Assembly (NCBI GenBank): GCA_002733605.1
Contig: NVWK01000003.1
Coordinates: 186,001 to 250,000, forward strand
From: Robiginitomaculum sp.
GTDB lineage: Bacteria > Pseudomonadota > Alphaproteobacteria > Caulobacterales > Maricaulaceae
Length of the DNA: 64,000 bases
Direction: 5' to 3'
The position numbers were made by a program, and so were the translations under genes. This document shows, piece by piece, positions 45,014 to 54,158 of this stretch (positions are counted from its first letter, which is position 1; every line of letters begins with the position of its first letter). The notes under the pieces were generated by a model that was not told where the DNA came from, did no database searches, and saw nothing but the letters and a program-made list of their open reading frames with translations.

Positions 45014-45828
45014 GCGAAAATTTCACCTTTCAAAACCTTGGCAATACACCGCTTGAGCGCCTTATCGCTTTGATGGCGCGTCTGCGTGATCCGCAAACCG
45101 GATGCCCTTGGGACAAAGAACAAACCTTCAAAACCATTGCCCCATACACAATCGAAGAAGCCTATGAAGTCAGTGACGCCATAGATAAAAATGATATGGG
45201 GGAGTTGAAAGAAGAGCTTGGTGATCTACTCCTCCAAGTCGTTTTCCATGCCCGTATGGGCGAAGAACAAGGTGCATTTGATTTCGCAGAGATTTGCGAC
45301 ACGCTCGTGCGCAAAATGATCTCCCGCCATCCTCATGTATTTGGCGATGCAGAGCAACGCGACAGCGCGACGCAGACACAGGCTTGGGCCCAAAACTGGG
45401 AGAGCCTGAAAGCGCAAGAACGGAGCCAGAAAGGTACCTCAAGTGTGCTCGACGGCGTGGCTTCAGCCCTACCTGCCCTTATGCGCGCAGAAAAACTGCA
45501 AAAACGCGCCGCCCGTGTCGGCTTTGACTGGCCAAATGCCGATTTGGTTTTGGCCAAAGTCACCGAAGAAGCCGCAGAAATAGCCGAAGCACAAGCCAAC
45601 GGCGAACCGCAACACCGTATTCACGAAGAAGTCGGCGATCTCCTATTTGCCGTGACCAATCTGGCCCGCAAACTGGGCGTAGACCCTGAACATGCCCTGC
45701 GCGATACTAACCGCAAATTTACCAACCGGTTTCAATACATAGAAAAAAATGCAGATCAGGATTTATCCGACATGCCGCTCGATGATATGGAAGCTCTCTG
45801 GCAGAAAGCCAAGTCTAAGGATCACTAG
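45010..45828 (+). CDS. mazG: Nucleoside triphosphate pyrophosphohydrolase MazG
   Basis: 272 residues. Two MazG domains: DPQTGCPWDKEQTFKTI with EEAYEVSDAI and EELGDLLLQVVFHA in the first, and a second with EEAAEIAEA and EEVGDLLFAVTNLAR. It hydrolyses (d)NTPs to monophosphates. It follows ccmD by ATGA overlap and ends tail-to-tail with hflX, sharing the CTAG that provides both stop codons. Confidence 0.95.
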   Translation: MSENFTFQNLGNTPLERLIALMARLRDPQTGCPWDKEQTFKTIAPYTIEEAYEVSDAIDKNDMGELKEELGDLLLQVVFHARMGEEQGAFDFAEICDTLVRKMISRHPHVFGDAEQRDSATQTQAWAQNWESLKAQERSQKGTSSVLDGVASALPALMRAEKLQKRAARVGFDWPNADLVLAKVTEEAAEIAEAQANGEPQHRIHEEVGDLLFAVTNLARKLGVDPEHALRDTNRKFTNRFQYIEKNADQDLSDMPLDDMEALWQKAKSKDH

Positions 45829-47138
45829 CCGAAAATATGCGGATGGCGACCACGCAACATGCCGACATTCACATGCGGCAACCGTACGCTGATCGTGTTA
45901 TTGCCAGTCTCGCCAATATCTTCGCTCAAAACTTCCCCATGCTCGTGCAACCATGCACGAATACTGTAATCTTTTGGCGTAATAACCACCTCAATGACTT
46001 GATCAAATTGAGAAAGATTGTCCTCAATCCCTTCAAGTAGACCGTCCAGCCCCCGATTTTTCAGACAGGAAACAGGATATGAAATTGTGTTTTCTTCATT
46101 TCTATTCATAGCCTTACTGCTGTCAATCAGGCTTTGCACAGTGTCTGGATCGACCAGATCAATTTTATTCCAAACCTCGACCATTTGCTGGTCATGCCTC
46201 GGCCCGGCTTCGATTGAATCGAGTATGGTCAAAACATCCTGCTTACGGGCCTCAGATAACGGATCGGATATATCGCGGACATGGATAAGTAAATCCGCCT
46301 CCTTGACCTCTTCAAGCGTTGCACGGAACGCATTGATGAGATCTGTTGGCAAATCGGAAATAAACCCAACCGTATCAGACATAACTGCCCGTTGCCCGCT
46401 AGGCAGTTTAAGAATGCGGTGCGTCGTGTCCAAAGTTGCAAACAGCATATCTTTGACGAACACCCCGCCATCCGTCAGCTTGTTAAACAAAGTAGACTTG
46501 CCTGCATTGGTATACCCAACCAGGGCAACGACCCGTTCTGGCGCCCGTTTACGCTGGGTGCGTTGTAAGGCACGGGTGCGGCGAACCTGATCCAGATCAC
46601 GGTTTAGCTTGTCAATTTTGTCGGCGAGCCCTCGGCGATCCGACTCGATCTGGGTTTCACCCGGCCCAGCCAAAAAGCCCTGCCCGCCCCGCTGGCGTTC
46701 CAAATGGGTCCATGTGCGCACAAGCCGTGAGCGTTCATAGCCCAACCGGGCCAATTCCACTTGCAACTTGCCCTCTTTTGTCGCGGCCCTCATGCCAAAA
46801 ATCTCTAAAATCATGCCCGTACGGTCCATGACCTTCACGTCCCAGATTTCTTCCAGGTTACGTTGCTGGACAGGCGCAAGCGAACAGTTCACAACGACAA
46901 GATTGATGCCGTATTGGGCGATAATCGCGCCCATATCATCAATTTTACCCTTACCGAAATAATTCGCAGCTTTAATCTCGCGCAACGTAATAATTTCACG
47001 CGCGCACACTTCCACGTCCAGTGCTTCCGCAAGGCCGACAGCTTCTTCCAAATCCAGATTGACAACTGTGCTTCTATGTCCTGTCGAAACAGGATGTACA
47101 ACGAGAGCCTTTTGTAAGACGACTTCCAGATCAATCAT
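45825..47138 (-). CDS. hflX: GTPase HflX
   Basis: 437 residues. The N-terminal HflX domain is followed by LVRTWTHLERQRGGQGFLAGPGETQIE-type linker and the G domain with VGYTNAGKST, ATLDTTHR, DTVGFISDLP and WNKIDLV. HflX splits stalled ribosomes. It follows hfq by 25 bp, so the two are one operon. The stop is shared in opposite orientation with mazG. Confidence 0.96.
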   Translation of the reverse strand: MIDLEVVLQKALVVHPVSTGHRSTVVNLDLEEAVGLAEALDVEVCAREIITLREIKAANYFGKGKIDDMGAIIAQYGINLVVVNCSLAPVQQRNLEEIWDVKVMDRTGMILEIFGMRAATKEGKLQVELARLGYERSRLVRTWTHLERQRGGQGFLAGPGETQIESDRRGLADKIDKLNRDLDQVRRTRALQRTQRKRAPERVVALVGYTNAGKSTLFNKLTDGGVFVKDMLFATLDTTHRILKLPSGQRAVMSDTVGFISDLPTDLINAFRATLEEVKEADLLIHVRDISDPLSEARKQDVLTILDSIEAGPRHDQQMVEVWNKIDLVDPDTVQSLIDSSKAMNRNEENTISYPVSCLKNRGLDGLLEGIEDNLSQFDQVIEVVITPKDYSIRAWLHEHGEVLSEDIGETGNNTISVRLPHVNVGMLRGRHPHIFG

Positions 47139-47163
47139 AAACTAATTCCAGAGCAATCACAAA

Positions 47164-47418
47164 TTAATCAAAATCGCCCTCGTCTTCCGCTGCATCAAAA
47201 AGCTGCACCGGACCGGCTGGCATAATCGTTGAAATTGCGTGCTTATACACGAGTTGAATTTGACCATCTCTGCGTAAGAGTACACAGAAATTATCAAACC
47301 AGGTCACTACACCTTGTAGTTTAACGCCGTTGACTAAAAATATAGTCAATGGCGTTTTGGTTTTTCGTACAGCGTTCAGAAACGCATCTTGTAAATTTTG
47401 TTTTTTCTCACCCGGCAT
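47164..47418 (-). CDS. hfq: RNA chaperone Hfq
   Basis: 84 residues. The Sm fold reads [22 protein letters not shown] then [21 protein letters not shown], with the Sm2 motif YKHAIST. It mediates sRNA-mRNA pairing. The acidic tail is short. It heads hfq-hflX; the 141 bp upstream should hold its promoter. Confidence 0.98.
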   Translation of the reverse strand: MPGEKKQNLQDAFLNAVRKTKTPLTIFLVNGVKLQGVVTWFDNFCVLLRRDGQIQLVYKHAISTIMPAGPVQLFDAAEDEGDFD

Positions 47419-47559
47419 TGGTTGTCCTTACCCCAATTAATGCTACCCCACTACGGAAACGGTATGTAGCTTCTCTCGAAAAATGCAAGGCCAAACTTGT
47501 AATTATTTTATTTTCTCCAATTTTTGGCCAGACTTGTCAACAAAACTGACAAAATGTCA

Positions 47560-48993
47560 TTAATTCCTCCACAAGGAAGGAGATATAACAGCAAAGGCGG
47601 CTAAAACTTCAATACGGCCGAGCAACATGATGGTTGTAAGAATCGCTAGAGCCAATGGGTTCATATCTGCATAGGAAAGTTCGGGGTATGTGGCGGCAAG
47701 CAATGGTCCTGTATTGGACAAAGCGGCTGCACACGCAGAAACCGCATAGGTAAACTCCAAACCGGCCGCCCCGAGTGCAATAATGCCCAGAGCAAAAACC
47801 AGCGTATACCCGAAAAAATACATCCAGATCGATAGAAACGCCTTATCCTCAATGGTCTGCCCCTGAAACCGCACAGGCATAACCCGTGACGGATGGCTCA
47901 TCCGGTCAAGGTCTGTGCGTAAGTGACGCATCAACAGCAACATGCGGATGATTTTCACCCCTCCGGCCGTAGACAGCGCCGAGCCGCCGATTAAAACCAC
48001 AGCAATTAACAAAGACGGCGGTAAAATATCAATTCCGATAACATGATAATCAAACCCGGCTGTACTGGCCATAAAAGCGGATTCGATCACAAGTGTATGC
48101 AGATGCATATATCCCGTATGAAAAAATCCGATAACAATGAGGACAGCTATGAGACCAAACGTGCCCCGATGTTCGACACTTAAAAACGCTTCTCCAATGG
48201 AGGCTAAATTCCTTCGCCGTAAAATATCCCACAATATAGATACATTTGCCGCCCCCAGCAGGCAGGTTACCGCTAAAACGACACCGCCAATGTTCGAGAC
48301 ATAGGAGTGTAGCGCCCCAGAACGGGGCGTTAACCCACCCGTTGAAACGGCGCTTAGGGATAAACACAACGCTTCAAACGCGGGCGTACCAAATACAATA
48401 AGCAAGAGGAAGCAGACCGTTGAAATAATGAAATATACCAACGCGATCACCCGCCCAATATGCAGGAGCCTTGAAAGCAGTTCTCCTTTTTGAAGCGTAA
48501 ACAGGATGGAGCGGTGCACCCCGGTCCCACTTAAATTGAGAGCTGCCAGAATAACCACAGCAAATGTAGCCACCATAAAGCCCCCGCTCCATTGCAGAAG
48601 CGATCGCCATAATAACAGGGAGTTAGGCATGTTTTCAGGAATGAGTGTTGATGCCCCTGTCGTGGTAATGGCCGAAACAGACTCGAAATAGGCCACGCCA
48701 AAATCAGGGACGCTATCCAGCAACAGATAAGGTATACTGGTGACAACCGGTATCATCAGCCAGAATAGAAACAAAAATATGAGGGCATCGCGAGAGCTTT
48801 CCTGTACGGGTGCATTCTGGGCTGTGAAATAAACAATCGCCCCCGCAACACCCACAAGAGAGCCAAGCCCGAAAAACAGTTGCGCTTGCAAAATTTCTCC
48901 AAAAACCAAAGCCGAGACTGACGTAAGCAACATCAAGGCTGCGAAGTATAACAACGCATGCCCGAGCCAAAGAAAGATTCGTGAAATAGCCAT
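47560..48993 (-). CDS. trkH: Potassium uptake protein TrkH
   Basis: 477 residues, polytopic. The four pore loops of the Trk/Ktr family appear as SAITTTGAST, LSAVSTGGLT, FMASTAGFDY and AAALSNTGPLL. It works with TrkA, whose gene lies three bases upstream. It imports potassium in a proton- or ATP-dependent way. Confidence 0.94.
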   Translation of the reverse strand: MAISRIFLWLGHALLYFAALMLLTSVSALVFGEILQAQLFFGLGSLVGVAGAIVYFTAQNAPVQESSRDALIFLFLFWLMIPVVTSIPYLLLDSVPDFGVAYFESVSAITTTGASTLIPENMPNSLLLWRSLLQWSGGFMVATFAVVILAALNLSGTGVHRSILFTLQKGELLSRLLHIGRVIALVYFIISTVCFLLLIVFGTPAFEALCLSLSAVSTGGLTPRSGALHSYVSNIGGVVLAVTCLLGAANVSILWDILRRRNLASIGEAFLSVEHRGTFGLIAVLIVIGFFHTGYMHLHTLVIESAFMASTAGFDYHVIGIDILPPSLLIAVVLIGGSALSTAGGVKIIRMLLLMRHLRTDLDRMSHPSRVMPVRFQGQTIEDKAFLSIWMYFFGYTLVFALGIIALGAAGLEFTYAVSACAAALSNTGPLLAATYPELSYADMNPLALAILTTIMLLGRIEVLAAFAVISPSLWRN

Positions 48994-48996
48994 ATT

Positions 48997-50370
48997 TTAA
49001 AAATAGTCCGCGCTCACCCGGAACAACTGCTCCACATGTTTCAGTGCAGACTTTTCACAGAGTAAAACAACCCGGTCTTTAATTTTTATCAACAGATCCG
49101 GGTGCGGTTTCATGAACTTCCCGCCCCGAATAATCGCCCCGATTGCAATACCCTCGGGTATCCCGGCTTCTAGAAGGGTGCGACCTGCAAGGGGAGATGT
49201 TTCAAGGACTTCGCCCTCCATAACTTCTGCCGCGCCGTCGCCAATTGCAAACACATCCAAAATCCGCCCTTTTCGCACATGGCGCAATATAGACGAGACC
49301 GTGGTCGAGCGTGGATCAATGATCATATCTATATTCAACGACGATTTCATATTCAGGAAAGAAACATCATTGATCAGACTGAAGACCTGCTTGGCCCCAA
49401 GCGACTTGGCCATAAGGCCCGCCAATATGTTGGTTTTATCATCATTGGTCAGGCAAAGCACGGTTTGGGCATCATTGACCCCCGCCTCTTCCAAAATCGA
49501 CACATTCAGCGCGTCCCCATTCAACACAACAGTATGCTTAAGTTGCTCTGCCGTATTTTCAGCGCGCTTCTTGTCCTTTTCAATGATCCGCACACGCACG
49601 CCTGCAACTTTCTCCAATTCACGCGCAACATAAGACCCTACATTCCCACCACTGATAATAACAATATGGCGGGCTTTCTCCTCGACCACTTCCATAATTT
49701 CCAACAATCTTGCAGCGTGTGCCGTCTCGACAACAAAATATACATCATCCCCAACCGCCAATGGATCATCAGGCGTTGGCGCAAAAAGCTGTTGGTCACG
49801 TGACACGCCTACAATGGTTGCATTTAAACCGGGGAAAAGCTCCCCAATCTGGTGGATAGGCATATTGATGATTGGACAGGTTTCCGCAATGCTGATCCCG
49901 ATCAACTGCACAATCCCGTTAGTAAACGGCACAACATCAAACGCACCCGGTGTATTTAATTGCCGAAGAATAGCTTTGCCAATTTCGATCTCGGGAGAAA
50001 TAATAATATCTATCGGCATGTTTTCGCGACTATAGAGATCGCGCCAGCTCTCTTCCAAATAGTCCTGCGCCCGTACCCGCGCAATTTTTGTCGGCGTTCC
50101 GAACAAAGAATGCGAAACCTGACACGCAATCATATTGACCTCGTCAGAATAGGTAACAGCGATAATCATATCCGCCGTTTCCGCACCGGCTTTCTTTAAC
50201 ACACCAGGGTGAGAGCCATGACCGACAATCCCGCGAACATCCAACTCGGTAGAAATATTTTGTATAAGATCTGCCGCCAAATCCACGACCGTTACCGAGT
50301 TATTCTCGGCCGACAGCTTTTTGGCAATACCGTAACCGACACGCCCTGCACCGCAAATAATAATATTCAT
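48997..50370 (-). CDS. trkA: Trk system potassium uptake protein TrkA
   Basis: 457 residues, cytoplasmic. Two RCK halves, each with a Rossmann nucleotide site: IICGAGRVGYGIAK at the start and VIISGGNVGSYVARELE in the middle; TrkA_C domains follow each. It gates TrkH by nucleotide binding. It is in the usual alphaproteobacterial position after ntrX (55-bp gap). Confidence 0.95.
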   Translation of the reverse strand: MNIIICGAGRVGYGIAKKLSAENNSVTVVDLAADLIQNISTELDVRGIVGHGSHPGVLKKAGAETADMIIAVTYSDEVNMIACQVSHSLFGTPTKIARVRAQDYLEESWRDLYSRENMPIDIIISPEIEIGKAILRQLNTPGAFDVVPFTNGIVQLIGISIAETCPIINMPIHQIGELFPGLNATIVGVSRDQQLFAPTPDDPLAVGDDVYFVVETAHAARLLEIMEVVEEKARHIVIISGGNVGSYVARELEKVAGVRVRIIEKDKKRAENTAEQLKHTVVLNGDALNVSILEEAGVNDAQTVLCLTNDDKTNILAGLMAKSLGAKQVFSLINDVSFLNMKSSLNIDMIIDPRSTTVSSILRHVRKGRILDVFAIGDGAAEVMEGEVLETSPLAGRTLLEAGIPEGIAIGAIIRGGKFMKPHPDLLIKIKDRVVLLCEKSALKHVEQLFRVSADYF

Positions 50371-50425
50371 GCTACACTACCCCGGGGCCAAACCCTCGTT
50401 AATCCTGCTTCCAACACAACATGCA

Positions 50426-51814
50426 TTACTCGGATACGGCCCTTGTTGCCGAAGAAATCCCGAGGGATTTCAATTTTCGGTGCAATGCTGAACGTTCCAT
50501 ACCAACAAATGCCGCCGTACGCGAAATGTTTCCACCAAATCTTTCGATTTGGGTCTGTAAATATTCACGCTCAAAATGCTCGCGAGCGCTCCGTAAAGGC
50601 ATCGCAATCATTCGGTCCCTATTTTGCACACCAGAGGCCTGACGCACAACCGAAACTTCAGGCGGCAGACATTCAAGCGTAATGGGATGAAGCGGATCAC
50701 CCGTTGCCAAAATCAGCAATCTTTCCACATTATTACGGAGTTGACGTACATTCCCCGGCCAGTCATGGGCCTGTAAAGCCGCCATCGCGTCATCTCCGAT
50801 CTTGCGCGCAGGTAAGCCCGTGGACGCAGCAAGTCTGTTGATAAAATGGCCAACAAGGCTGGGAATGTCCTCACGTCTCTCCGTAAGGGGCGGCGCAGAT
50901 AGCGGCATAACATTTAACCGGTGGTATAAATCTTCGCGAAAGCGACCCAGTTTTGTCTCTTTTTCAAGATCACGCGAGGTTGACGTAATAATACGCACAT
51001 CAACCTGAACATCTTTTTGACCACCAACCCTCTGAAACCTTTGATCGACCAAAAGCCGTAAAAGCTTGCTTTGGGTTTCCAAAGGCATATCCGCAACTTC
51101 ATCAATATACAGTGTCCCGTAATGGGCCCGTTCCAGAAGTCCGGGTTTAAAACTTCCGTCTTGGGAATCTTCTACACCGAACAATTCTTCCTCAACCCGT
51201 TCAGGCACCATTGACGCCGCATTGACAGCCCGAAATGGCCCCTCCGAGCGGCTAGAACTTCCGTGAATCAGACGGGCAATAAGTTCCTTCCCCGCCCCTG
51301 ATGGCCCGGAGATCAGCACCCGACTATTTGTAGGCGCGATCCGCGCGATTTTTTGTCGCAATTGACCGATCACGGATGAATTCCCGACCAGTTGGGTATC
51401 CGCCGCAGCCCGTTCCCTAAGCTCCGCATTTTCTTGCTTCAAGACGGCCGCTTCCAAAGCCCGTTTAGCAGTAATTAAAAGTTTGGCGCTTTGAAACGGT
51501 TTGACAATGTAGTCATACGCCCCTTTACGAATGGCCGAAACAGCCGTTTCAACCGTTCCGTGACCACTAATGATAATCACGGGGATATCGGGATCGCTCT
51601 TTTTAAAGATATCCATCAACTCGATCCCGTCAAGAGCAGAGCCTTTAAGCCAGACATCCATAATCACAAGCGATGGTTTGCGAGCATTAAACTCTGCCAA
51701 AGCCTGCGTACTCCCCGCAGCTTCACGCACCGGATAGCCCTCATCCGATAATATTCCGGCGATGAGGTTGCGGATATCATCTTCATCTTCAACGACTAGG
51801 ATTTCAAAACTCAT
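50426..51814 (-). CDS. ntrX: Nitrogen regulation response regulator NtrX
   Basis: 462 residues. Receiver with D53 (IMDVWLKGSA) and K105 (VKPF). The AAA+ domain has Walker A GPSGAGKE (170-177) and Walker B LYIDE (DE 238-239). The sigma-54 contact loop GAFTGA is not present: the segment reads LFGVEDSQDGSFKPGLLE (211-228). This is known for alphaproteobacterial NtrX. A Fis-type HTH ends the protein (RTAAFVGMERSALHRKL). It overlaps ntrY by ATGA. It regulates envelope, redox or nitrogen genes without sigma-54. Confidence 0.93.
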   Translation of the reverse strand: MSFEILVVEDEDDIRNLIAGILSDEGYPVREAAGSTQALAEFNARKPSLVIMDVWLKGSALDGIELMDIFKKSDPDIPVIIISGHGTVETAVSAIRKGAYDYIVKPFQSAKLLITAKRALEAAVLKQENAELRERAAADTQLVGNSSVIGQLRQKIARIAPTNSRVLISGPSGAGKELIARLIHGSSSRSEGPFRAVNAASMVPERVEEELFGVEDSQDGSFKPGLLERAHYGTLYIDEVADMPLETQSKLLRLLVDQRFQRVGGQKDVQVDVRIITSTSRDLEKETKLGRFREDLYHRLNVMPLSAPPLTERREDIPSLVGHFINRLAASTGLPARKIGDDAMAALQAHDWPGNVRQLRNNVERLLILATGDPLHPITLECLPPEVSVVRQASGVQNRDRMIAMPLRSAREHFEREYLQTQIERFGGNISRTAAFVGMERSALHRKLKSLGISSATRAVSE

Positions 51815-54102
51815 TTGGATACGTCCTGTAAATTACCCTCGAATACCGGGGATGTTGAGTGGGTAGTGGGAAGTTGGGCGGGGATTTCGGGCGAAGGTCC
51901 GGTTTCGGTTTGTGGTAAACACAATTGAACATAAGCCCCCCTTTTCGTGTCTTTACGGTTGTAGAGCTCAAGCGTACCGCCATGATCTTCGACAATACGT
52001 TTTACAATCGCGAGACCAAGTCCAGACCCCTCGTCCCGTGTAGTCATATATGGCTCCAAAAGCCTGTCCTTGTCTTCAAGAGGCCAACCTTCGCCGTTAT
52101 CAAGAATATCAAGCTCTACAACACCCTTTTGAACCCGGATGTGTGTCGTAATTTTACCGTCGAGCGTGCCCCGGCCTGTGCCGTCAATCCGTCGCGCAAT
52201 CGATTCCGCCGCATTTTTATAAATATTAGCCAAAGCCTGAGCAATCAGACGCTCATCACACAAAACTTCGATTTTGCCATTTCCCTTTTTCGGGCTGCGG
52301 CCTTTTCTTAGATATGTGAATGCGATGTCGGGAAAAGCCACCCTTTGTGCAAACAGGGTGTCTTGTATCAAAACCTCCAAATCCACCAATTGTAAAACCG
52401 GGGCGGGCATACGCGCAAAGGCCGAAAACTCGTCAACCATGCGCCCCAGATTGGAAACCTGCCGGATAATCGTCTGGGTACATTGAGAAAACACCTCTGG
52501 ATCAGATTTGATTTCTCCCTTGTATTTCCGCTCAAGCCGCTCAGCCGAAAGCTGTATCGGGGTCAAAGGGTTTTTAATTTCATGGGCAATCCGTCTTGCC
52601 ACTTCACGCCACGCGGAATGGCGCTGGGCGGCAACCAAACGGGTCATATCATCAAATGTCAGCACCCACCCGGTATTGGCGCGTTTGCCTTGATACGGAG
52701 AAACCCGTAAATCAAGGTTTTTCATCCCGTTTGGTGTTTCCAAATTGACCTGATCTTCTGAAATATGATCCAGATTATCGACGGCGCGGGTAAAAGCCGG
52801 CATAAAGCCATTTAACACACTCGACAAAGGCTGCCCGACAACTGCGCCCGCCTGCAATCCCAGCAAAACTTCGGCAGACCGGTTTATAACCGTGATTTTG
52901 CCTTCCAGCGACAGGCCAATCACGCCCGCGCTTACCCCCGACAACACAGCCTCGGAAAACTCGCGCCGTTGCTCGGAAATATCATGTTCGCGAACAAGGT
53001 CCTCCCGCTGGGTATAAAGCTGGCGGGTCATACGGTTAAAGGCATTGGCAAGATCACTAATTTCGTCCCAAACACCGGTTACATTAATCCGGGTTGCTAA
53101 ATCCCCTGCCCGGACTTTTTCAGCCGCATTTACCATAGACCCCAGTGGCGACACGATTTTGTCTGCCACAAACAGAGCCAGCCAGATCGCCGCGAAAAAT
53201 ATCAAGGCCGCAACCTCGATATAGGTCAGAAAAAATACACGGTTGAGCCGGTCAAAATTTCCCGAATACTGATCAAGTGAACGCTCAACCTGATTAATCT
53301 GCTTGATACTGGTCAGCATGCCCGTCTGCAAATACCGGCCTGTATACAGATAGGCATCTGCGTAGTTTTCAAGCTTATACAACACCCCGACAAAGTCGAT
53401 CTCGCCGCGTGTCATGAAAGCAACGGAGCCATCTTGTGTGCCTGCATAGGCTTCCGCGCTCGGCAGAACATAGGCCGGAGGCTCTGGCCCCTCGGCCTGC
53501 GAGAGTATGCGGCCTTGACCATCCACCACATACACAACCGGAAACTCCCGGATAACGGCCAGATTAATCAGAAATTCCGTATAGGTAATACGGTTTGAAA
53601 GTTGCGGCTGCACCCGATTTAAATCTTCTGCAATCAGATATACATCCTGCCCGATTTCATAATATTCTTCGCGAAAATAGGCCGAAGACAACTCTTTACT
53701 GGCTTCCATGGTTTGGCGCACCGTTGGGCCGAAAATGTCGTTCAGATTACGGTTCATCAAAGCCGTAAAAAACAAACCCACTAAAATTGCAGGCACAAGT
53801 GCCGCAAGGGAGAAGATCAAGATAAATCGCCGATGCAAATGCGGCGCGCTTTGACCGGAGTCCGAAGTAAATAATACGGCACGCAACCGCATAAATAAAT
53901 AAATACCAAGCGCCAGTATAATAAACAAATTAAGCCGTAGCGCCGGCAGCGCGCTTTCCGCTTGCCCTTCATTGCCAGACAAAGCGAACAAAGCCCCGAT
54001 CCCTGTCAAAGCCGCGGCCCCGACAAACAATACGCCAAACAGCGCCGTGCGGAACACGCGCGGGCTAACAATTTTGTTTTCCGATTTGACAACTACATTC
54101 AT
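51811..54102 (-). CDS. ntrY: Sensor histidine kinase NtrY
   Basis: 763 residues. Four N-terminal membrane helices (LFGVLFVGAAALTGIGALFAL, LFIILALGIYLFM, LIFSLAALVPAILVGLFF and YIEVAALIFFAAIWLALFV) bracket a periplasmic domain. HAMP (VSPLGSMVNAAEKVRAGDL), PAS (VLSGVSAGVIGLSLEGKI), the phospho-His in RIAHEIKNPLTPIQ, and the ATPase lobe with NIYKNAAESI, DNGEG and GSGLGLAI follow. ATG at 54102 is preferred over a TTG nine codons earlier. It is the partner of NtrX. Confidence 0.94.
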   Translation of the reverse strand: MNVVVKSENKIVSPRVFRTALFGVLFVGAAALTGIGALFALSGNEGQAESALPALRLNLFIILALGIYLFMRLRAVLFTSDSGQSAPHLHRRFILIFSLAALVPAILVGLFFTALMNRNLNDIFGPTVRQTMEASKELSSAYFREEYYEIGQDVYLIAEDLNRVQPQLSNRITYTEFLINLAVIREFPVVYVVDGQGRILSQAEGPEPPAYVLPSAEAYAGTQDGSVAFMTRGEIDFVGVLYKLENYADAYLYTGRYLQTGMLTSIKQINQVERSLDQYSGNFDRLNRVFFLTYIEVAALIFFAAIWLALFVADKIVSPLGSMVNAAEKVRAGDLATRINVTGVWDEISDLANAFNRMTRQLYTQREDLVREHDISEQRREFSEAVLSGVSAGVIGLSLEGKITVINRSAEVLLGLQAGAVVGQPLSSVLNGFMPAFTRAVDNLDHISEDQVNLETPNGMKNLDLRVSPYQGKRANTGWVLTFDDMTRLVAAQRHSAWREVARRIAHEIKNPLTPIQLSAERLERKYKGEIKSDPEVFSQCTQTIIRQVSNLGRMVDEFSAFARMPAPVLQLVDLEVLIQDTLFAQRVAFPDIAFTYLRKGRSPKKGNGKIEVLCDERLIAQALANIYKNAAESIARRIDGTGRGTLDGKITTHIRVQKGVVELDILDNGEGWPLEDKDRLLEPYMTTRDEGSGLGLAIVKRIVEDHGGTLELYNRKDTKRGAYVQLCLPQTETGPSPEIPAQLPTTHSTSPVFEGNLQDVSK

Positions 54103-54158
54103 TGAGACTTTTTTATCACACTGTGGCAAGGAATCAACACCCTATATTGCCAGCAATA

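Noticed and set aside
46018..46590. 190-codon frame opposite hflX
   Set aside because: Serine/arginine-rich shadow of the HflX G domain.
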